64,000 bases of DNA from Sphingomonas guangdongensis (GCF_900199185.1 NZ_OBMI01000001.1:248001-312000); one strand, 5' to 3'; numbered from the stretch's first letter, positions 23,079-33,195 are shown. Notes: a model not told the origin generated them from the letters alone. Program-made: numbers and translations.

Positions 23079-26000
23079 ATGGCACAAGAGACCAAGACGT
23101 TGTCGGAGGCGCTCGACGCCCGGCTGATCGAAGGCGCCCTGCCGGGAGAGATCGAGGGGTTGAGCACGGAGCAGCGCGCCGCCGCCGCCCGCTTCGTCGC
23201 CGAGGCCGCGCTGTCGCGCTTGCCCGGCACTCCCGCCGTCCGGCTGGAGGCGTTGGAGGGCGAACGCCGCCTGCGGCTCGCGGTCATCAACGACGACATG
23301 CCGTTCCTGGTCGATTCGATCGCGGCAACGATCGCGGCGCATGACGTGCCGATCGACCGGGTGATCCACCCGGTGGTGCCGGTCACCCGCGACGCGGATG
23401 GCACGCTCCAGGCAATCGGGGGCGGGCAGCTTGAATCGATGGTGTATCTGGAGATGCGCCGCGCCGATGCGAAGGTCCGCAACGCCATCGTCGCCGAGCT
23501 CGAACGCAACCTGGCGCATGTCAGGAGCGCGGTTGCCGACTGGCCCGCCCTCCAGGCGGCGGTGCGCGCGGACGTGTCGCGGCTGATCACGCTCGGCGCG
23601 AACGAGGGCGCGGCGCTGCTGCAATGGTTCAACGATCGCGGCATGACGCTGCTCGGCCACGTCACCTGGCACGCGGACGGCCGCGAGGAGAACGCGCTCG
23701 GCATTGCCCGGCACCAGTTCGACGTCCCGCTGCTCGCAGACCAGTCCAGAAAATTGGCTCTCGACTTCTTCCGCCGCGGCGGTGACGCGCCGCTGCTGCT
23801 CAAGTCCAATTGCATCGCGACCGTTCACCGCCGCGTGCCGCTCGACCTGGTGCTGGTGCCGATCCGCATCGGTGAGGAGGTGACTGGCCTGTCGCTCCAC
23901 GCCGGCCTGTGGACCTCCTCCGCGCTCCATGCGGCGCCGCGCGACGTCCCGGTGCTGCGTGAGCGGCTGGCGCGGATGGAAGCGAAGTTCGGCTTCGATC
24001 CCAAGGGGCACACGGGCAAGGCGCTGACCCATGCGCTCACCGCCCTGCCCCACGACCTTACCACCGCGTTCCAGGCTGCCGAGCTTGAGGAACTCGCGCT
24101 CACCGCCATGTCGCTCGCCGACCGGCCGCGACCCAAGCTCGCGCTGGTGCGATCGTCACTCGGGCGGCACATCTTTGCCTTTGTCTGGCTGCCGCGCGAC
24201 GACGTGACCACCGCGCGCCGGCTCGCGATCGGCGACATGCTGGCGAAGGCGGCCGACGCCGCGATCCTCAACTGGTCGATCGCACTGGAGGAAGGCGGCG
24301 TCGCCCTCATCCGCTACACGCTGGACGTCCGGGGCAAGGACCGGGTGCCCGACATCGCCGCGCTCGATGCCGAGCTAGAGCGCATGCTGCGCGGCTGGGA
24401 GCCCGCGATCGAGGCGGCGCTCGCCGGTGAGGTCTCCGACACGCGCGCCGCCCGGTTGGCGATCCGCTACGCCGGTACCTTCCCCAACGGCTACCGCCTC
24501 CACTCGACGCCCGAGGAGGCGGCGCGCGACGTGCTGCGGCTAAGCGCGCTGGAAGGGCCGCAGGGCCGCTCCATCCGCATCACGCCGGTTGCCGGCAGTG
24601 CCGGGGAGCTCCGGATCAAGCTCTACCGCTTGGGCGGCGCGCTGCCGCTGTCGGACGCGGTGCCCGTGTTCGAGAACTTCGGGTTCCGCGTGATCGAGGA
24701 AGTGCCGACCGCGCTGCTGGGCGACGAGCGCGCGGTGGTGCACGACTTCCTCGTCTCCGTCCCGGGCGGCTTCGAGGGCGACGTGGCAACCGTCGAGGCG
24801 GCGGTCACCGCCGTTTTGGAAGGACGCGCGGAGAACGACGCGTTCAACCGCCTGATCGTCGAGGCGGGGATGGACCCGCGCGCTGCGACCCTGTTCCGCG
24901 CCTGGTTCCGCTATCTGCGCCAGACCGGACTGACCTATGGCCTGGCGACCGTGGTTGACGCGATCCGCCGTGCGCCCGCTGTCGCCGCAGCCCTGGTCGA
25001 GCGCTTCGCGGCTGCCCACGATCCCGACCGCGCCGGCGAGCCGGCGCGGATCGCCGGCGCGGACGCCGCGATCGAGGCCGGGCTCGACCAGGTCTCCGCG
25101 ATCGACGACGATCGCATCCTGCGCACCCTGTCGGGCGTCGTGCACGCGACGCTGCGCACCAACTTCTACGCACCCGCGGCGCAAGAGGCGCTCGCCTTCA
25201 AGCTCGACAGCGCGCGCGTGCCCGGACTGCCCAAGCCGCTGCCGTGGCGCGAGATCTGGGTCTATTCGCCGCGGGTGGAGGGCATCCACCTGCGTGCCGG
25301 ACCGGTGGCGCGCGGCGGACTGCGCTGGTCCGACCGGCGCGACGATTTCCGCACGGAAATCCTTGGGCTGATGAAGGCACAGCGGGTCAAGAACGCCGTG
25401 ATCGTGCCGACGGGGGCCAAGGGCGGCTTCTATCCCAAGCAGCTGCCGCCCGCCGCCGACCGCGACGCGTGGCTGGCGGAGGGAACCGAGGCCTACCGCA
25501 TCTTCATCCGCACGCTGCTGTCGATCACCGACAATCTGGTCGAGAACCGGGTCGTCCACCCGGAGCGCGTAGCGGTGCTCGACGGCGAGGACCCGTATTT
25601 CGTGGTGGCCGCAGACAAGGGCACGGCGACCTTCAGCGACGTCGCCAATGCGATCAGCCTGGAGCGTGACTTCTGGCTGGGCGACGCTTTCGCGAGCGGC
25701 GGCAGCGTGGGGTACGATCACAAGGCCATGGGCATCACCGCGCGCGGCGGCTGGGTGTCGGTCCAGCGCCATTTCGCGGAACAGGGCGTCGACGTGCAGA
25801 CGCAGCCGATCAGCGTCGTCGGCTGCGGTGACATGTCGGGTGACGTGTTCGGCAACGGCATGCTGCTGTCGAAGGCGATCAGGCTCGTCGCGGCGTTCGA
25901 CCACCGTCACGTCTTTCTCGACCCCGCGCCCGATCCGGCGGCGAGCTGGGCCGAGCGCGACCGTATGTTCAGGCTGCCGCGCTCCAGCTGGGCGGACTAT

Positions 26001-27686
26001 GATCCGGCGCTGATCTCCCGCGGTGGCGGGGTATATGCGCGCACCGAAAAGACGATTCCGCTGTCGGCGGAAGCGGCGGCGGTGCTCGGCCTCGCGCCGG
26101 GCGACATCGAACCCGGCGCGCTCATCACCGCGATCCTCAAGAGCCCGGTCGACCTGATCTGGTTCGGCGGAATCGGCACCTATGTGAAGGCGCGCGCCGA
26201 GAACAACGCAACCGTCGGCGATCCCGCAAACGACCGCCTCCGGGTCGATGCGGAGGAGCTACGCGCCCGCGCGATCGGCGAAGGCGCGAACCTGGGCGTG
26301 ACGCAGGCCGCGCGGATCGCCTTCGCGCGCGCCGGCGGGCGGATCAACACCGACTTCATCGACAATTCGGCCGGTGTCGACTGCTCGGACAACGAGGTCA
26401 ACATCAAGATCGCGCTCAACCGCGAGATGGCGGAGGGCCGGCTCGGCTACGACGACCGCAACGCGCTGCTCGCCGCCATGACCGACGATGTCGCCCGGCT
26501 CGTGCTGGAGGATAACCGGCTTCAGACGCTCGCGCTGTCCGTCATGGAGAACGACGGCGCGATCGCGGTGCCGAGCTACTGCCGGGTGATCGAGATGCTC
26601 GAGGCGTCCGGCCGGCTCGACCGCCAGGTGGAGGGGCTGGCGCCCAACGACGAGTTGCTGCGCCGCGCACAGGAGGGCAGCGGCCTTGCCCGCCCCGAAC
26701 TCGCGGTGCTCCTCGCAACCGCGAAGCTCGCGCTGCAGGACGCAGTCGAGACGCGCGGGCTCGGTGACGAGCCCGAGCTCCGCAACGACCTTCACGCCGC
26801 CTTTCCGCGCGCCATGCAGGAGCGCTTCGGCGCGGCGATCGACGGGCACCGGCTGCGGGGACAGATCGTCGCAACCAAGCTCGCCAACCGCATCGTCAAC
26901 CGGATCGGCGTCCTCCACCCCTTCGAACTCGCGGAGGAGGAAGGCGCCTCGCTCGGCGACATCGCGGCGATGTTCGTGGTGGCGGAGCGGATTTTCGGCC
27001 TGCCGGCGCTGTGGGCGGCGATCGAGGCGGCCCCGATCGGGGAGACGGCTCGGATCGCGCTGTTCGACGAGGTGGCGGTGGGTGTGCGCGCGCAGGTCGC
27101 CGACCTGCTGCGTGCCGCCCGAAGCGGGGAAGCGCCGGGTGCGGTACTCGCGCGGTTGAAGCCGGGGTTCGACGCACTCGACGCGCGCACCACCGAGCTG
27201 CTGCGAGAGGAGGCGCGCGCCGGATCGGACCGGATCGCCGCGCGGCTGACCGAGGCGGGGGCGCCACCCGAATTGATCCGCCCGGTCGTGCGCCTGTTCG
27301 AGATGGACGGCGCGGTCGGCCTTGCCGATCTCGGTGAGCGGCTCGGCATCGACGAGACGGCGCTGACCCACGCCTTCACCCGGCTCGGCCAGGCGCTCGG
27401 GCTCGACTGGGCGCAGACCCACGCGGCCCGGATCACCAGCGGCGATCCGTGGGAGCGGCTGCTCATTGCCGGGCTCGCCCGCGATTTCCAGCAGCTCCGC
27501 CTCGACTTCCTCGCGCGCTGCGGGTCGGACGGGCCGGAGCAGGCGGTGACCCGCTGGCTCGCGGCGAACGCACCGCGGGTTGCTCAATTCGCCGATCTCG
27601 TCCGCCGCGCGCGCGCCGCGCCCGCGCCGAACGCCGCGATGCTGGCGCAGATCGCGGGTCAGGCGCGGGTGCTGCTCGGGCGCTAG
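23079..27686 (+). CDS. gdhB: NAD-specific glutamate dehydrogenase, large (GDH-180-like) class
   Basis: The product is 1535 residues, the usual size of this class. The N-terminal third holds the ACT-like regulatory repeats (e.g. MPFLVDSIAATIAAHDVPI). The catalytic core lies at about residues 700-1200: GGLRWSDRRDDFRTEILGLM, then KGGFYPK with the catalytic lysine region, GGSVGYDHKAMGITARGGW and VVGCGDMSGDVFGNGML for the dinucleotide fold, then GEGANLGVTQAARI. It deaminates glutamate to 2-oxoglutarate in the cytoplasm. The ATG at 23079 (MAQETKTL) is chosen over an upstream TTG. No partner gene is in the operon. The symbol is the one usual for this class. Confidence 0.93.
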   Translation: MAQETKTLSEALDARLIEGALPGEIEGLSTEQRAAAARFVAEAALSRLPGTPAVRLEALEGERRLRLAVINDDMPFLVDSIAATIAAHDVPIDRVIHPVVPVTRDADGTLQAIGGGQLESMVYLEMRRADAKVRNAIVAELERNLAHVRSAVADWPALQAAVRADVSRLITLGANEGAALLQWFNDRGMTLLGHVTWHADGREENALGIARHQFDVPLLADQSRKLALDFFRRGGDAPLLLKSNCIATVHRRVPLDLVLVPIRIGEEVTGLSLHAGLWTSSALHAAPRDVPVLRERLARMEAKFGFDPKGHTGKALTHALTALPHDLTTAFQAAELEELALTAMSLADRPRPKLALVRSSLGRHIFAFVWLPRDDVTTARRLAIGDMLAKAADAAILNWSIALEEGGVALIRYTLDVRGKDRVPDIAALDAELERMLRGWEPAIEAALAGEVSDTRAARLAIRYAGTFPNGYRLHSTPEEAARDVLRLSALEGPQGRSIRITPVAGSAGELRIKLYRLGGALPLSDAVPVFENFGFRVIEEVPTALLGDERAVVHDFLVSVPGGFEGDVATVEAAVTAVLEGRAENDAFNRLIVEAGMDPRAATLFRAWFRYLRQTGLTYGLATVVDAIRRAPAVAAALVERFAAAHDPDRAGEPARIAGADAAIEAGLDQVSAIDDDRILRTLSGVVHATLRTNFYAPAAQEALAFKLDSARVPGLPKPLPWREIWVYSPRVEGIHLRAGPVARGGLRWSDRRDDFRTEILGLMKAQRVKNAVIVPTGAKGGFYPKQLPPAADRDAWLAEGTEAYRIFIRTLLSITDNLVENRVVHPERVAVLDGEDPYFVVAADKGTATFSDVANAISLERDFWLGDAFASGGSVGYDHKAMGITARGGWVSVQRHFAEQGVDVQTQPISVVGCGDMSGDVFGNGMLLSKAIRLVAAFDHRHVFLDPAPDPAASWAERDRMFRLPRSSWADYDPALISRGGGVYARTEKTIPLSAEAAAVLGLAPGDIEPGALITAILKSPVDLIWFGGIGTYVKARAENNATVGDPANDRLRVDAEELRARAIGEGANLGVTQAARIAFARAGGRINTDFIDNSAGVDCSDNEVNIKIALNREMAEGRLGYDDRNALLAAMTDDVARLVLEDNRLQTLALSVMENDGAIAVPSYCRVIEMLEASGRLDRQVEGLAPNDELLRRAQEGSGLARPELAVLLATAKLALQDAVETRGLGDEPELRNDLHAAFPRAMQERFGAAIDGHRLRGQIVATKLANRIVNRIGVLHPFELAEEEGASLGDIAAMFVVAERIFGLPALWAAIEAAPIGETARIALFDEVAVGVRAQVADLLRAARSGEAPGAVLARLKPGFDALDARTTELLREEARAGSDRIAARLTEAGAPPELIRPVVRLFEMDGAVGLADLGERLGIDETALTHAFTRLGQALGLDWAQTHAARITSGDPWERLLIAGLARDFQQLRLDFLARCGSDGPEQAVTRWLAANAPRVAQFADLVRRARAAPAPNAAMLAQIAGQARVLLGR

Positions 27687-27708
27687 GGCGCGCGGAAGCG
27701 GCTGGTCG

Positions 27709-28398
27709 TCAGCGCGGCGCTCCGCACGTGATCGGGGCGTCGCCGGCAATCTTGCAGGCCGGGGTCCCGGCGATTGTGACGCTGCCCTGCCCGACTGCGT
27801 TGACACTGGCGCTTCGCTCCGCTGCGTAGCGCCCGTCGCCGGTGCCCTGGGCATAGACGGTGAGGTCGCGGACGCGGAGGGCACCCGCATCGATGCGCGC
27901 CGGGCCGTTCGACTGGAAGCGTGCCTCCTGCGCCGCTCCACCGAGCGTCAGGGCGCCCGATCCGATCACCGCCGCGGTCAGCCGGTCGGCCGCGACCGTG
28001 CCGACCGACAGCTCACCCGCGCCCGACACCGCCAGGTCGACGGTCTGCCCCCCGACCCGATCGATGGAGACGCGCCCGCCGCCGAGCACCGTCGCCGAGC
28101 GCAGCAGCGTGGTGCGGACGGTGACCACCGGCAGCGCCGGGCGCTCGCCGGGGTAGCCGCCCCAGCCGGTCGAGCTGCGCGACACCACCAGCGTCCGCCC
28201 GCTCGCGCGCACGCTCAGCCCGTCGAGCGACCGCTCGGCGCCGCTGGCGGACGCACCGACCGGGGCGCCGGTCGTCACCCGCACCTCGAACGGTCCCTCC
28301 ACCCGGATGCGGTCGAAGCCCGTCACCATGTACGGGCGCTCCTCCGCCGGTCCGGCGGTGGGAAGCAGCAGGGCGAGCAGCGGAAGCGCGCGGATCAT
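27709..28398 (-). CDS. GIN-domain (DUF2807) protein, first copy
   Basis: The product is 229 residues with a signal peptide (MIRALPLLALLLPTAGPAEE). The mature part is a right-handed beta-helix-like DUF2807 domain: GFDRIRVEGPFEVRVTTG, VSIDRVGGQTVDLAVSGAGE and repeated VxxxGxGxL units ending in CKIAGDAPITCG. It is exported, with unknown function, and related to the next gene upstream. Confidence 0.85.
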   Translation of the reverse strand: MIRALPLLALLLPTAGPAEERPYMVTGFDRIRVEGPFEVRVTTGAPVGASASGAERSLDGLSVRASGRTLVVSRSSTGWGGYPGERPALPVVTVRTTLLRSATVLGGGRVSIDRVGGQTVDLAVSGAGELSVGTVAADRLTAAVIGSGALTLGGAAQEARFQSNGPARIDAGALRVRDLTVYAQGTGDGRYAAERSASVNAVGQGSVTIAGTPACKIAGDAPITCGAPR

Positions 28399-28429
28399 GC
28401 CAGGACGCTGCCCGCGCGTGCCCGGCAGG

Positions 28430-29164
28430 TCAACCGCAGGTGACGGTGCCCGATCCCATCTTGCTGGTGGTGCACTTGGCACCCGCGCCGAGCGACACGT
28501 CGCCCGAACCCATGATCGACACCGTGGCGTTGCCGTTCACCTGCGCGACGACATTGCCGGATCCCGCGATCGAGATGTCGGCCACCTTCGCCCGCAGATT
28601 GGCGCCGCGCACATCCCCCGCGCCCGCAATGCTGGTGCTCAGCCGCTCGACCTGGCCGCCGGCCGCGATCGTGCCCGAACCTGCGATGTTCAGCTCGACG
28701 TTGCGCGCGTCCAGCTGCGCGATTGCGAGATCCCCGCTTCCCGCGAGCGAGGCCGAGAAGTCCTCGCCGCTCGGCACGCGATCGACCCGCATGTCACCGG
28801 AGCCGGCGAGGTTCGCCGCGCGGATCGCCGGCATCGTCACGGTGATGGTAGCGTGCGGGCCCTTGCTCATCTGGAAGTTACCTTCCCGCTTGCGGCCGAT
28901 GGAGAGGGTGTCGCCGTCCTTGCGGATGTCGAGCTTGTCGAGGACGTCGGCGGGGCCGGTCGCCGTCACGCGAAAGGCGCCGCCGACCTGCACGTCGACG
29001 TCGTCCGATCCGGCCAGCTCGACCTTGGTGAAGTCGCTCACCGCGAATGTGCGGGTGCCGCCGCTGCCGCTCGCCTGCGCAGGCTCGCCCTTGTCGTTGC
29101 CGAACGACACGCCGCCGCATGCGACCAGCGGCAGTGCCGCGGCGATTACCAAAAGCGTTCGCAT
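28430..29164 (-). CDS. GIN-domain (DUF2807) lipoprotein, second copy
   Basis: The product is 244 residues. A lipoprotein signal (MRTLLVIAAALPLVAC) is followed by the DUF2807 core: FTKVELAGSDDVDVQVGGAF and then rungs marked by AGSGD, AGSGT, AGAGD, AGSGN and MGSGD, ending TSKMGSGTVTCG. The regular glycine rungs point to a beta-helix on the periplasmic side. The ATG follows GGGAGAGA. It is 31 bases upstream of its paralogue, presumably in one transcript. Confidence 0.88.
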   Translation of the reverse strand: MRTLLVIAAALPLVACGGVSFGNDKGEPAQASGSGGTRTFAVSDFTKVELAGSDDVDVQVGGAFRVTATGPADVLDKLDIRKDGDTLSIGRKREGNFQMSKGPHATITVTMPAIRAANLAGSGDMRVDRVPSGEDFSASLAGSGDLAIAQLDARNVELNIAGSGTIAAGGQVERLSTSIAGAGDVRGANLRAKVADISIAGSGNVVAQVNGNATVSIMGSGDVSLGAGAKCTTSKMGSGTVTCG

Positions 29165-29222
29165 CCGATCTCTCCCGATGTGTGTTGCCAACCTAACACA
29201 CGCGTGGAGACCAGACAATGCG

Positions 29223-29260
29223 AAAAGGGGCGACCATCGCCGGCCGCCCCTTCCTTTTTA
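29223..29260 (-). terminator. Intrinsic terminator after carD
   Basis: AAGGGGCG (29225-29232) pairs with CGCCCCTT (29245-29252) across a 12-base loop. On the minus strand it is followed by TTTTCG, placing it 30 bases after the carD stop. On the plus strand CCTTTTTATC follows, so it could end transcription both ways. Confidence 0.7.
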
Positions 29261-29280
29261 TCGGCGAACGTCCGTCGGCT

Positions 29281-29814
29281 TCAGGCCGGAACCTTGTCCT
29301 TCACGAAGGCGGGGGCCGCCTTCTTCAGGATGTCGATGATCTTCTCCAGCGCCTTCGGCTCCTCGACCTCTTCCATCGCGGCGAGCTCGCGGGCGAGCCG
29401 CGAGGCGGCCGCCTCGAAGATCTGGCGCTCCGAATAGCTCTGCTCCGGCTGATCCTCGGGCCGGAACAGGTCGCGGACCACCTCGGCGATCGACACCAGG
29501 TCGCCCGAGTTGATCTTCGCCTCATACTCCTGCGCACGCCTGGACCACATGGTGCGCTTGACCTTCGGCTTGCCCTTCAGCGTTTCTAGCGCTTCCTTCA
29601 GTGTCTTGTCGCTCGACAGCTTGCGCATGCCGACGCTCTCGGCCTTGTTGGTCGGAACGCGGAGCGTCATGCGCTCCTTCTCGAACCGGAGCACGTAGAG
29701 CTCCAGACTGGTGCCCGCGATCTCCTGCTTCTGCAGCTCGATGACACGGCCAACACCGTGCTTGGGATAAACGACATAATCGCCGACAACGAAGGACAGC
29801 GCCTTTGCAGCCAT
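29281..29814 (-). CDS. CarD-family transcription regulator
   Basis: The product is 177 residues. The RNA-polymerase-interacting Tudor-like domain is at the N-terminus (FVVGDYVVYPKHGVGRVIEL), the DNA-contacting helical domain is central (MRKLSSDKTLKEALETL, KRTMWSRRAQEYEAKINSGD), and a Glu/Lys-rich C-terminus ends the protein. It binds the polymerase beta subunit and stabilises open complexes at rRNA and other promoters. The ATG at 29814 is the conserved start. A terminator follows; the gene is probably transcribed alone. Confidence 0.92.
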   Translation of the reverse strand: MAAKALSFVVGDYVVYPKHGVGRVIELQKQEIAGTSLELYVLRFEKERMTLRVPTNKAESVGMRKLSSDKTLKEALETLKGKPKVKRTMWSRRAQEYEAKINSGDLVSIAEVVRDLFRPEDQPEQSYSERQIFEAAASRLARELAAMEEVEEPKALEKIIDILKKAAPAFVKDKVPA

Positions 29815-30009
29815 GTGGGGCAAGCCTTTCCGTGTGCTTCGCCCCCATGGGCGACCGCGCGCAGCCTGGGGAGGGGCGCGGGGACCGGGGGCGGATGACG
29901 TACATACTCCGGACAAAGCGACGCTTTACCGCCGCTGTCGCAGAGGTCTTAACACGGTTGCAATAAAATTACCAGTGCTGCGCTGCGGCGACGCTGCCCC
30001 GCGGCGGGA

Positions 30010-30351
30010 TCAGTCGCCCTTGCCGGGCTCCGGCGAGAAATACTTGTCGAACTTGTCCGCCTCGCCCTTGTGCTCGTCGGCGTCCGGCGGCGTCTGCCCG
30101 GCGTTGCGGGTGACATTGGGCCACTGCGCGGAGAAGGTGGCGTTCAGCTCCAGCCACTTCTCCAGCCCGTTCTCCGTGTCGGGCAGAATCGCCTCCGCCG
30201 GGCACTCGGGCTCACACACGCCGCAGTCGATGCACTCGCTGGGATTGATCACCAGCATGTTGTCGCCCTCGTAGAAGCAGTCCACCGGACAGACCTCGAC
30301 GCAGTCCATGTACTTGCAGCGGATGCAGGCGTCGGTGACGACGTAGGTCAT
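30010..30351 (-). CDS. fdxA: 7Fe ferredoxin FdxA
   Basis: The product is 113 residues: [20 protein letters not shown], then [20 protein letters not shown], then [14 protein letters not shown]. The cysteines supply one 3Fe-4S and one 4Fe-4S cluster; the C-terminal half ([19 protein letters not shown]) is the usual FdxA tail. It is a cytoplasmic electron carrier. It follows the S4-domain gene by about 60 bases in the same direction. Confidence 0.95.
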   Translation of the reverse strand: MTYVVTDACIRCKYMDCVEVCPVDCFYEGDNMLVINPSECIDCGVCEPECPAEAILPDTENGLEKWLELNATFSAQWPNVTRNAGQTPPDADEHKGEADKFDKYFSPEPGKGD

Positions 30352-30413
30352 GCTCACTCCTCGGGTGCGCACGGCGGCGCGGCGCCCCCGCTAGGGCAGG
30401 CGACGCGCGCGCG

Positions 30414-30698
30414 TCAATCGCCTGCGCCCTCCTGCGACACGTTCTTAAGCTCGGCGAGATCGGCGTAGCAGGAGCGCGCTTCCGGTGCCGGGCCGCGGCG
30501 GACGGGAAGCGCGAGCACCCGAATGACCCGGACGCGGCCGTGGAGCGGAAAGGTCAGCGTGTCGCCGACCCGCACGCTCGCCGACGCCTTCTCGATGACC
30601 CGGCCGTCGATCCGCAGGTGGCGCGCGGCCGCGACCTCCTGCGCGAAGCTGCGCGTCTTGGCGAGGCGGCTGTACCACAGAAACTTGTCGATCCGCAT
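30414..30698 (-). CDS. S4-domain RNA-binding protein (HslR-like)
   Basis: The product is 94 residues from the ATG used here: MRIDKFLWYSRLAKTRSFAQ then HLRIDGRVIEKASASVRVGD, a complete S4 fold with a basic tail. The family (Hsp15) binds 50S subunits carrying stalled nascent chains. A GTG at 30728, overlapping the stop of the helicase gene by eight bases, is an alternative start and would couple the two. The neighbouring order helicase-S4-FdxA-CarD is conserved in sphingomonads as far as I know. Confidence 0.88.
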   Translation of the reverse strand: MRIDKFLWYSRLAKTRSFAQEVAAARHLRIDGRVIEKASASVRVGDTLTFPLHGRVRVIRVLALPVRRGPAPEARSCYADLAELKNVSQEGAGD

Positions 30699-30720
30699 CG
30701 CGGCGCCGGCCGGCACCGGC

Positions 30721-33195
30721 TCAGCCACGCCCGATTCCGAGCTCCGCCAGCGCCGCAAAGGCGTTCGGGCGCACCGGCTTCTCGATCCTGGGCGAAACCA
30801 GTTTCGGCCGTCCGCGCCAGGTCCACTGCGGCGTGTCGCCGCGAACGGGCGCGAAACCCAGCCGCGCCATCAGCTTGGCGAGGCTGTCGGCAGTGATCCC
30901 CATCGACGTCGCGAGCGCGGGATCGGGGGCGAACGGCTTGCGACCGGCGCGCGCCTCATGCGCGGCTCGCGCGACCCGCTCGACCAGGTCGACGCGGACC
31001 TGCTGCGCGCCGATGCGGCGGAACCCGGCAAGCGGGCCGCCCCCGGTGACCACGGTCGCGCCGGGCGCCGGCAGCGAGGTGACGTGCCCGCGCACGGCCA
31101 GGAGCGCGGCCCGCCAGGCGGCGGCGGCCGGCTTCGTCAGCCGCGGATCGAACAGGTCGAGCGTGCCGACCGTGATCCCCAGGTCACGCAGGAAACGGCG
31201 GGCGATCGGATCGAGCGCCTCCACCTCGGCGATGGTCGCACGATCGGCGATGCCGCCCGCCTCCCCCAGCGCCGCTGCAGTCGCGCGCAGCGCGCCCGGT
31301 GCGGTCTCGTCGCGCGCCAGCAGGTCGAGCCGCGCGAGCACGGGGGTGAGCCGCCGCGTCTCGCGCTCGATCCACTGGCCGAGCCGCGCCTCGACTGCGG
31401 CGCGCGCCGGCTTGTCGAGGCAGTCGAGCGCGCGGTCGAGCTTGATCAGGGGCCGCGACAGCGACGGCCCGGGCGCGAGCCACGCGACGGTCGCGCCCGC
31501 CCACTGCAGGGCGCTGTCCGCCAGCGTGAACGCCGCGTCGGGTGCCGCGACCAGTGCCGCCGCCCGCGCGGCATATTCGCCCGACAGCCGCCGCTCAGCC
31601 GCGGCGAGCAGCAGGCGCTTGTCGCCGGCGCGGGCATCGGGAGCGACCGTGAAGCGGAACCCGTCGAGGCGGCCGATCGGGTGGTTCTCGACCGTGACCT
31701 CGCCCGCCGCGTCGATCTCGACCGGCAGGTGTCGCGCGTCCGCCCCGATCGTGCGGAGCAGCGCGGTCGTGCGCTTGTCGACGAAGCGCTGGGTCAGCCG
31801 CTCGTGGAGCGCGTCCGACAGCTTCTCCTCCAGCGCCTGCGCGCGCGCCTGTGCCTCCAGCGGGTCGGCCAGCCAGTCGGCGCGGTGCGCGATGTACGCC
31901 CAGCTCCGCGCCGCGGCGATCCGGCCGGCGATCGTCTCCACGTCGCCCGCCACCGTATCGAGCCGCGCGACTTCTTCCGCGAACCAGCGGAAGGGGATGC
32001 GCCCGTCGCCTTCGCTCAGGTGCCCGAAGATGCGCGCGACGAAGCGGCTGTGCGGCTCCACGCCGAGCTTGCGGAAGTCGGGCAGCCCACAGGCGGCCCA
32101 CAGCCGCGCGACGCCGACCGGCGTCCGCGTCCGCTCCGCCACCCACGGCTCGTCGGACAGGCGCTTCAGCACCTTGAGGTCGATCGCCTCGGGCGCGGCG
32201 CGCAGTTCCACGCCCTGCGGACGCGCCTCAAGGCTGGCGACCAGCGCGGGGACGCTGGAGAGGTCGGGCGTGCCGTTCCGCCAGTAGAGGAAGTCGAGCG
32301 TCGGGAAGCGATGCTCCTCGATCGCGTAGACCTCCTCCGGCGTGAACGCGCCCGGCCCCTCCTCCACCAGCGCGCCAAAGGTGCCGTCGCGCTGGTGACG
32401 GCCGGCGCGACCCGCAATCTGCGCCATCTCCGCCACCGTGAGCCGACGCGAGCGCCGCCCATCGAACTTGGACAGGCTGGCGAAGGCGACGTGCGCCACG
32501 TCCATATTGAGCCCCATGCCGATCGCGTCGGTTGCGACGAGGTAATCGACCTCGCCCGCCTGGAACATCGCGACCTGCGCGTTGCGCGTGCGCGGCGACA
32601 GCGCACCCATCACCACCGCCGCGCCGCCGCGCAGGCGCCGGATCGTCTCGGCGACGGCGTAGACCTCCTCGGCGGAAAAGGCGACGATCGCCGAGCGCTT
32701 GGGCAGGCGCGACAGCTTTTTGGCGCCGGCGTAGCTGAGCGTGGAGAAGCGCGGCCGCTCGATCACCTCCGCCTCCGGCACTAGCGCACGAACCAGCGGC
32801 TTCAGCGCGGCGGAGCCGAGGATCATCGTCTCGTCGCGGCCGCGCGCGCGCAGCAGCCGGTCGGTGAAGACGTGCCCGCGTTCCGGATCGGCCCCCAATT
32901 GCGCCTCGTCGATGGCGACGAACCCGACCTCGCGGTCGAGCGGCATGCTCTCCGCCGTGCACAGGAAATAGCGGGCGTTGGGCGGAACGATCCGCTCCTC
33001 GCCGGTGATCAGCGCGACCTGCGCCTCGCCCTTCAGCCGCACGACGCGGTCATAGACCTCACGCGCGAGCAGCCGTAGCGGAAAGCCGATGGTGCCGGAA
33101 TAATAGCCGCACATCCGCTCAACCGCCAGATGGGTCTTGCCGGTGTTGGTTGGCCCCAGCACCGCGGTGACGGCCGAACGCGCGAAACTGGTCAT
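30721..33195 (-). CDS. SUV3-like DEAD/DEAH-box RNA helicase
   Basis: The product is 824 residues. Motifs in order: Walker A VLGPTNTGKTHLA, motif Ia region FPLRLLAREVYD, Walker B VGFVAIDEAQLGADPERG, motif III GSAALKPLVRAL, then the second RecA-like domain with VATDAIGMGLNMDV and motif VI QIAGRAGRHQRDGTFG. A long C-terminal helical part with the Suv3 C-terminal features follows. It probably works in RNA turnover. The ATG at 33195 directly precedes the helicase core; the upstream in-frame extension lacks conserved sequence. Confidence 0.9.
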   Translation of the reverse strand: MTSFARSAVTAVLGPTNTGKTHLAVERMCGYYSGTIGFPLRLLAREVYDRVVRLKGEAQVALITGEERIVPPNARYFLCTAESMPLDREVGFVAIDEAQLGADPERGHVFTDRLLRARGRDETMILGSAALKPLVRALVPEAEVIERPRFSTLSYAGAKKLSRLPKRSAIVAFSAEEVYAVAETIRRLRGGAAVVMGALSPRTRNAQVAMFQAGEVDYLVATDAIGMGLNMDVAHVAFASLSKFDGRRSRRLTVAEMAQIAGRAGRHQRDGTFGALVEEGPGAFTPEEVYAIEEHRFPTLDFLYWRNGTPDLSSVPALVASLEARPQGVELRAAPEAIDLKVLKRLSDEPWVAERTRTPVGVARLWAACGLPDFRKLGVEPHSRFVARIFGHLSEGDGRIPFRWFAEEVARLDTVAGDVETIAGRIAAARSWAYIAHRADWLADPLEAQARAQALEEKLSDALHERLTQRFVDKRTTALLRTIGADARHLPVEIDAAGEVTVENHPIGRLDGFRFTVAPDARAGDKRLLLAAAERRLSGEYAARAAALVAAPDAAFTLADSALQWAGATVAWLAPGPSLSRPLIKLDRALDCLDKPARAAVEARLGQWIERETRRLTPVLARLDLLARDETAPGALRATAAALGEAGGIADRATIAEVEALDPIARRFLRDLGITVGTLDLFDPRLTKPAAAAWRAALLAVRGHVTSLPAPGATVVTGGGPLAGFRRIGAQQVRVDLVERVARAAHEARAGRKPFAPDPALATSMGITADSLAKLMARLGFAPVRGDTPQWTWRGRPKLVSPRIEKPVRPNAFAALAELGIGRG

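Noticed and set aside
26259..27941. A 560-codon open frame on the minus strand
   Set aside because: Antisense to the NAD-glutamate dehydrogenase gene and extending past its end; no motif.
30523..32784. A 753-codon open frame on the plus strand
   Set aside because: Antisense to the helicase gene, whose motifs are complete; composition is typical of a GC-driven shadow frame.
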